Part shown: positions 4,561 to 6,750 of the stretch, piece after piece
Position numbering within the stretch: position 1 is the first letter of the stretch
Layout of the letters: every line of letters starts with the position of its first letter
Assembly: GCA_003248395.1 (NCBI GenBank)
Contig: QFNA01000133.1
Location: 1 to 6,750 of the forward strand
Source of the DNA: Citromicrobium sp.
GTDB taxonomy: Bacteria; Pseudomonadota; Alphaproteobacteria; Sphingomonadales; Sphingomonadaceae
Reading direction: 5' to 3'
Length of the DNA stretch: 6,750 nt
Made by a program: the position numbers and the translations under genes
The notes under the pieces: generated by a model
Seen by the model: the letters and a program-made list of their open reading frames with translations, nothing else
Databases searched by the model: none
Told to the model about the DNA's origin: nothing

Positions 4561-6143
4561 TCGACAAATCCATCGTGATCGAAGCGATGGAAGAAGCGAT
4601 CCAGAAGTCCGCCCGCAACCGCTATGGCGCGGAAAACGACATTCGCGCCAAGCTCGACCCGCAGACCGGCGACCTGCGCCTGTGGCGCGTCGTCGAGGTC
4701 GTCGAGGAGGTCGAGGATTACTTCAAGCAGGTCGATCTGAAGGCCGCGCAGAAGCTGCAGGACGACGCTAAGATCGGCGACTTCATCGTCGATCCGCTGC
4801 CCCCGGTCGACCTCGGCCGGATCGACGCGCAGTCGGCCAAGCAGGTGATCTTCCAGAAGGTCCGTGATGCCGAGCGCGAGCGCCAGTTCGAGGAATTCCA
4901 GGACCGTGCGGGCGAAGTCATCACCGGCGTGATCAAGTCGGTCGAATTCGGTCACGTGATCGTCAACCTCGGCCGTGCGGAAGGCGTCATCCGCCGCGAC
5001 CAGCAGATCCCGCGCGAAGCCGCCCGTGTCGGCGAGCGTGTCCGCGCGCTGATCACCAAGGTCGAACGCAACAACCGCGGTCCGCAGATCTTCCTCAGCC
5101 GCGCGCATCCCGATTTCATGCGCAAGCTGTTCGCGCAGGAAGTGCCCGAAATCTACGACGGCATCATCGAGATCAAGGCCGCCGCCCGCGATCCGGGCAG
5201 CCGCGCCAAGATCGGCGTCATCAGCCATGACAGCAGCATCGACCCGGTCGGCGCCTGCGTCGGCATGAAGGGCAGCCGCGTCCAGGCCGTCGTGCAGGAA
5301 CTGCAGGGCGAGAAGATCGACATCATCCCCTGGTCGGAAGATGGCGCGACCTTCATCGTCAACGCGCTCCAGCCTGCCACCGTCAGCCGCGTGGTGCTCG
5401 ACGAGGAAGACGGCCGCATCGAAGTGGTCGTCCCCGATGACCAGCTCAGCCTTGCCATCGGCCGCCGCGGCCAGAACGTTCGTCTCGCCAGCCAGCTGAC
5501 CGGCAACCAGATCGACATCATGACCGAGGAAGAAGCCTCGGAGAAGCGCAGCAAGGAATTTGCCGAGCGCTCCAAGATGTTCGAAGAGGAACTGGACGTC
5601 GACGAAACGCTCTCGCAACTGCTCGTCGCCGAAGGCTTCGCCGAGCTGGAAGAAGTCGCCTATGTCGAGCTGGAAGAGCTCGCCGGCATCGAAGGATTCG
5701 ACGAGGAACTGGCCGAAGAACTGCAGAACCGCGCCAAGGAAGCGCTCGATCGGCAGGAAGAATCGCACCGTACGGCACGTCGCGAGCTCGGCGTGGAAGA
5801 CGATTTGGCCGAATTGCCGCACATGACCGAAGCGATGCTGGTCACGCTGGGCAAGGCGGGTCTCAAGACGCTCGACGATGTGGCGGATCTTGCCACCGAC
5901 GAGCTGATCGCCAAGAAGCGCGAAGCGCCGCGCCGCCGCAACACGACCGATGGTCCGCCGATGCGCCGCGACCGTCCGATGCGCGAGCAGGACAAGGGCG
6001 GCGTGCTGGGCGAATACGGGTTGAGCGAAGAGCAAGGCAACGAGATCATCATGGCTGCCCGCGCGCACTGGTTCGAGGACGAAGAGGCTCCGGCCGCTTC
6101 GGCAGACACTCAGGAGGCCGCCGATGCGGACTCCACCCAATGA
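4557..6143 (+). CDS. nusA: Transcription termination/antitermination factor NusA (5' end apparently damaged)
   Basis: NusA binds RNA polymerase and nascent RNA and controls pausing, termination and antitermination. From ATG 4557 it has 528 residues: the rest of the N-terminal RNA-polymerase-binding domain (1-110), an S1 domain (116-184), KH1 with ARDPGSRAKIGV and the GMKG loop (210-240), KH2 with AIGRRGQNVRLAS (300-312), and two C-terminal helix-hairpin-helix repeats (about 345-400 and 412-505). An Arg-rich insert (454-477, including PRRRNTTDGPPMRRDR) splits the second repeat, and the tail is acidic. About 16 conserved N-terminal residues lie upstream without a start codon, so this ATG would give a protein lacking the first helix of the N-terminal domain. 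Only a weak GGA lies 4 bases before it. Its start overlaps the rimP stop (ATGA), which could permit coupled re-initiation. Confidence 0.93.
   Translation: MIDKSIVIEAMEEAIQKSARNRYGAENDIRAKLDPQTGDLRLWRVVEVVEEVEDYFKQVDLKAAQKLQDDAKIGDFIVDPLPPVDLGRIDAQSAKQVIFQKVRDAERERQFEEFQDRAGEVITGVIKSVEFGHVIVNLGRAEGVIRRDQQIPREAARVGERVRALITKVERNNRGPQIFLSRAHPDFMRKLFAQEVPEIYDGIIEIKAAARDPGSRAKIGVISHDSSIDPVGACVGMKGSRVQAVVQELQGEKIDIIPWSEDGATFIVNALQPATVSRVVLDEEDGRIEVVVPDDQLSLAIGRRGQNVRLASQLTGNQIDIMTEEEASEKRSKEFAERSKMFEEELDVDETLSQLLVAEGFAELEEVAYVELEELAGIEGFDEELAEELQNRAKEALDRQEESHRTARRELGVEDDLAELPHMTEAMLVTLGKAGLKTLDDVADLATDELIAKKREAPRRRNTTDGPPMRRDRPMREQDKGGVLGEYGLSEEQGNEIIMAARAHWFEDEEAPAASADTQEAADADSTQ
6112..6117 (+). 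promoter_or_regulatory. Shine-Dalgarno sequence of the ylxR gene, inside nusA
   Basis: AGGAGG lies 6 bases before ATG 6124 and within the last nusA codons. It fixes the start of the next gene inside nusA and supports coupled translation. Confidence 0.85.
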
Positions 6144-6750
6144 GCGCCTGAGCCCAGACATCGCTGAAGCCCGGCGGCCCCGTAAAGCGGAGCCCGAACG
6201 GCGCTGCGTCATTTCCGGAGAGACGGGTCCGCGAGACAGGCTCGTGCGGCTCGCCATTTCGCCGACCGGCCTTGTCCTGCCCGATGCGCAGGAAAAGGCT
6301 CCGGGGCGGGGCGCGTGGATCGGTGTTTCGCGTGCCGGACTGGAAGACGCGATGGGCAATGGCCGGTTGAAATCCGGCCTGAGTCGCGCATTCAAGTCGG
6401 GGGAGCTGGAACTATCTTCCGAGCTGCCGCAATTGATCGAAACGGCGCTGACCCGCGTGCTGCTCGACAGGCTGGGCCTCGAAATGCGCGTCGGACACCT
6501 TATCTTGGGCACGCAGCGGATTGCGGAAAGCGCGCGCATGGGCGGCATGGCCGCCCTGTTCCACGCCAGCGATGCCAGCGAGGATGGGCGCAAGAAGCTC
6601 GATCAGGCCTGGCGCGTCGGGCGTGACGCAGAAGGCAGCGGAGAGCGCGGCTGGACGCTGCCACTGGACCGCGACGCACTGTCTGTGGCATTGGGCCGCG
6701 ACAACGTGGTCCATCTGGGCCTTGCGAATGATGCTGCAGCCGCTCGGGTG
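6124..6750 (+). CDS. YlxR (DUF448) RNA-binding protein fused to an L7Ae-like domain (3' end outside window)
   Basis: The visible 209 codons run off the right edge. Residues 26-91 form a YlxR/DUF448 domain: RRCVISGETGPRDRLVRLAI, LVLPD and the GRGAWIGVSR motif (61-70), then RLKSGLSRAFK. From about 100 on, LPQLIETALTRVLLDRLGLE, VGHLILGTQRIAESAR and LGRDNVVHLGLANDA look like an L7Ae/YlxQ-type fold. Many alphaproteobacteria have this fusion where Bacillus has separate ylxR and ylxQ genes. YlxR (RnpM) of Bacillus binds RNase P RNA; L7Ae-like proteins bind kink-turn RNA. A similar RNA-binding role here is inferred from the family. The start overlaps nusA by 20 bases behind AGGAGG, and infB would be expected next. 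An Arg/Pro-rich leader (1-25) precedes the domain. Confidence 0.92.
   Translation, partial: MRTPPNERLSPDIAEARRPRKAEPERRCVISGETGPRDRLVRLAISPTGLVLPDAQEKAPGRGAWIGVSRAGLEDAMGNGRLKSGLSRAFKSGELELSSELPQLIETALTRVLLDRLGLEMRVGHLILGTQRIAESARMGGMAALFHASDASEDGRKKLDQAWRVGRDAEGSGERGWTLPLDRDALSVALGRDNVVHLGLANDAAAARV

Noticed and set aside
4680..4722. Short repeats of GTCGAGG-like sequence
   Set aside because: They encode the VVEVVEEVED stretch of NusA and reflect repeated Val/Glu codons, not a DNA repeat element.
4437..6593. A 718-codon open frame on the minus strand across nusA
   Set aside because: It is the antisense shadow of nusA and ylxR. GC-rich codon use leaves the opposite strand open, the protein shows Asp/Leu-rich reverse-complement character, and the plus-strand proteins are unambiguous.

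Overview
The window looks like a chromosomal segment of an alphaproteobacterium, most likely Sphingomonadales and perhaps Erythrobacteraceae. This rests on GC-rich codon use, the character of the NusA and PspA sequences, and a YlxR protein fused to an L7Ae-like domain. The assignment comes from recognising protein sequences and was not searched. I see no mobile element, CRISPR array, rRNA or tRNA. No gene-free stretch exceeds 300 bases.

The left part (1-2804) is a complete phage-shock (Psp) envelope-stress locus. A consensus sigma-54 promoter (2687-2702, minus strand) lies between the divergent pspF activator gene and a leftward operon. In transcription order that operon holds a 50-residue hydrophobic peptide gene, pspA, pspB, pspC, and then three small genes that run off the left edge. 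Each of the three encodes an N-terminal membrane segment; the two complete ones add a coiled coil, and the third is cut off where one would begin. They resemble one another and, more loosely, PspB. All genes overlap or nearly abut (TGATG and GTGA overlaps; gaps of 3 and 23 bases), which suggests strong translational coupling. The reading frame upstream of the usual pspA start stays open for 81 more codons, back to a GTG that overlaps the stop of the small peptide gene.

The middle (2804-3832) is pspF, a sigma-54 enhancer-binding ATPase without a receiver domain, preceded by a candidate palindromic activator site.

The right part (3982-6750) is the start of the conserved rimP-nusA-ylxR translation/transcription cluster, which usually continues to infB. 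RimP matures the 30S subunit, NusA controls elongation and termination, and the YlxR/L7Ae protein is an RNA-binding factor. The rimP/nusA boundary is abnormal. The first 16 or so NusA residues are encoded upstream of the only usable ATG and have no start codon of their own. RimP ends by reading those same codons out of frame. The simplest explanation is a deletion, or an assembly error, that fused the two genes.

The strongest points for follow-up are this rimP/nusA junction, the run of PspB-like genes after pspC, and the possible long form of PspA.
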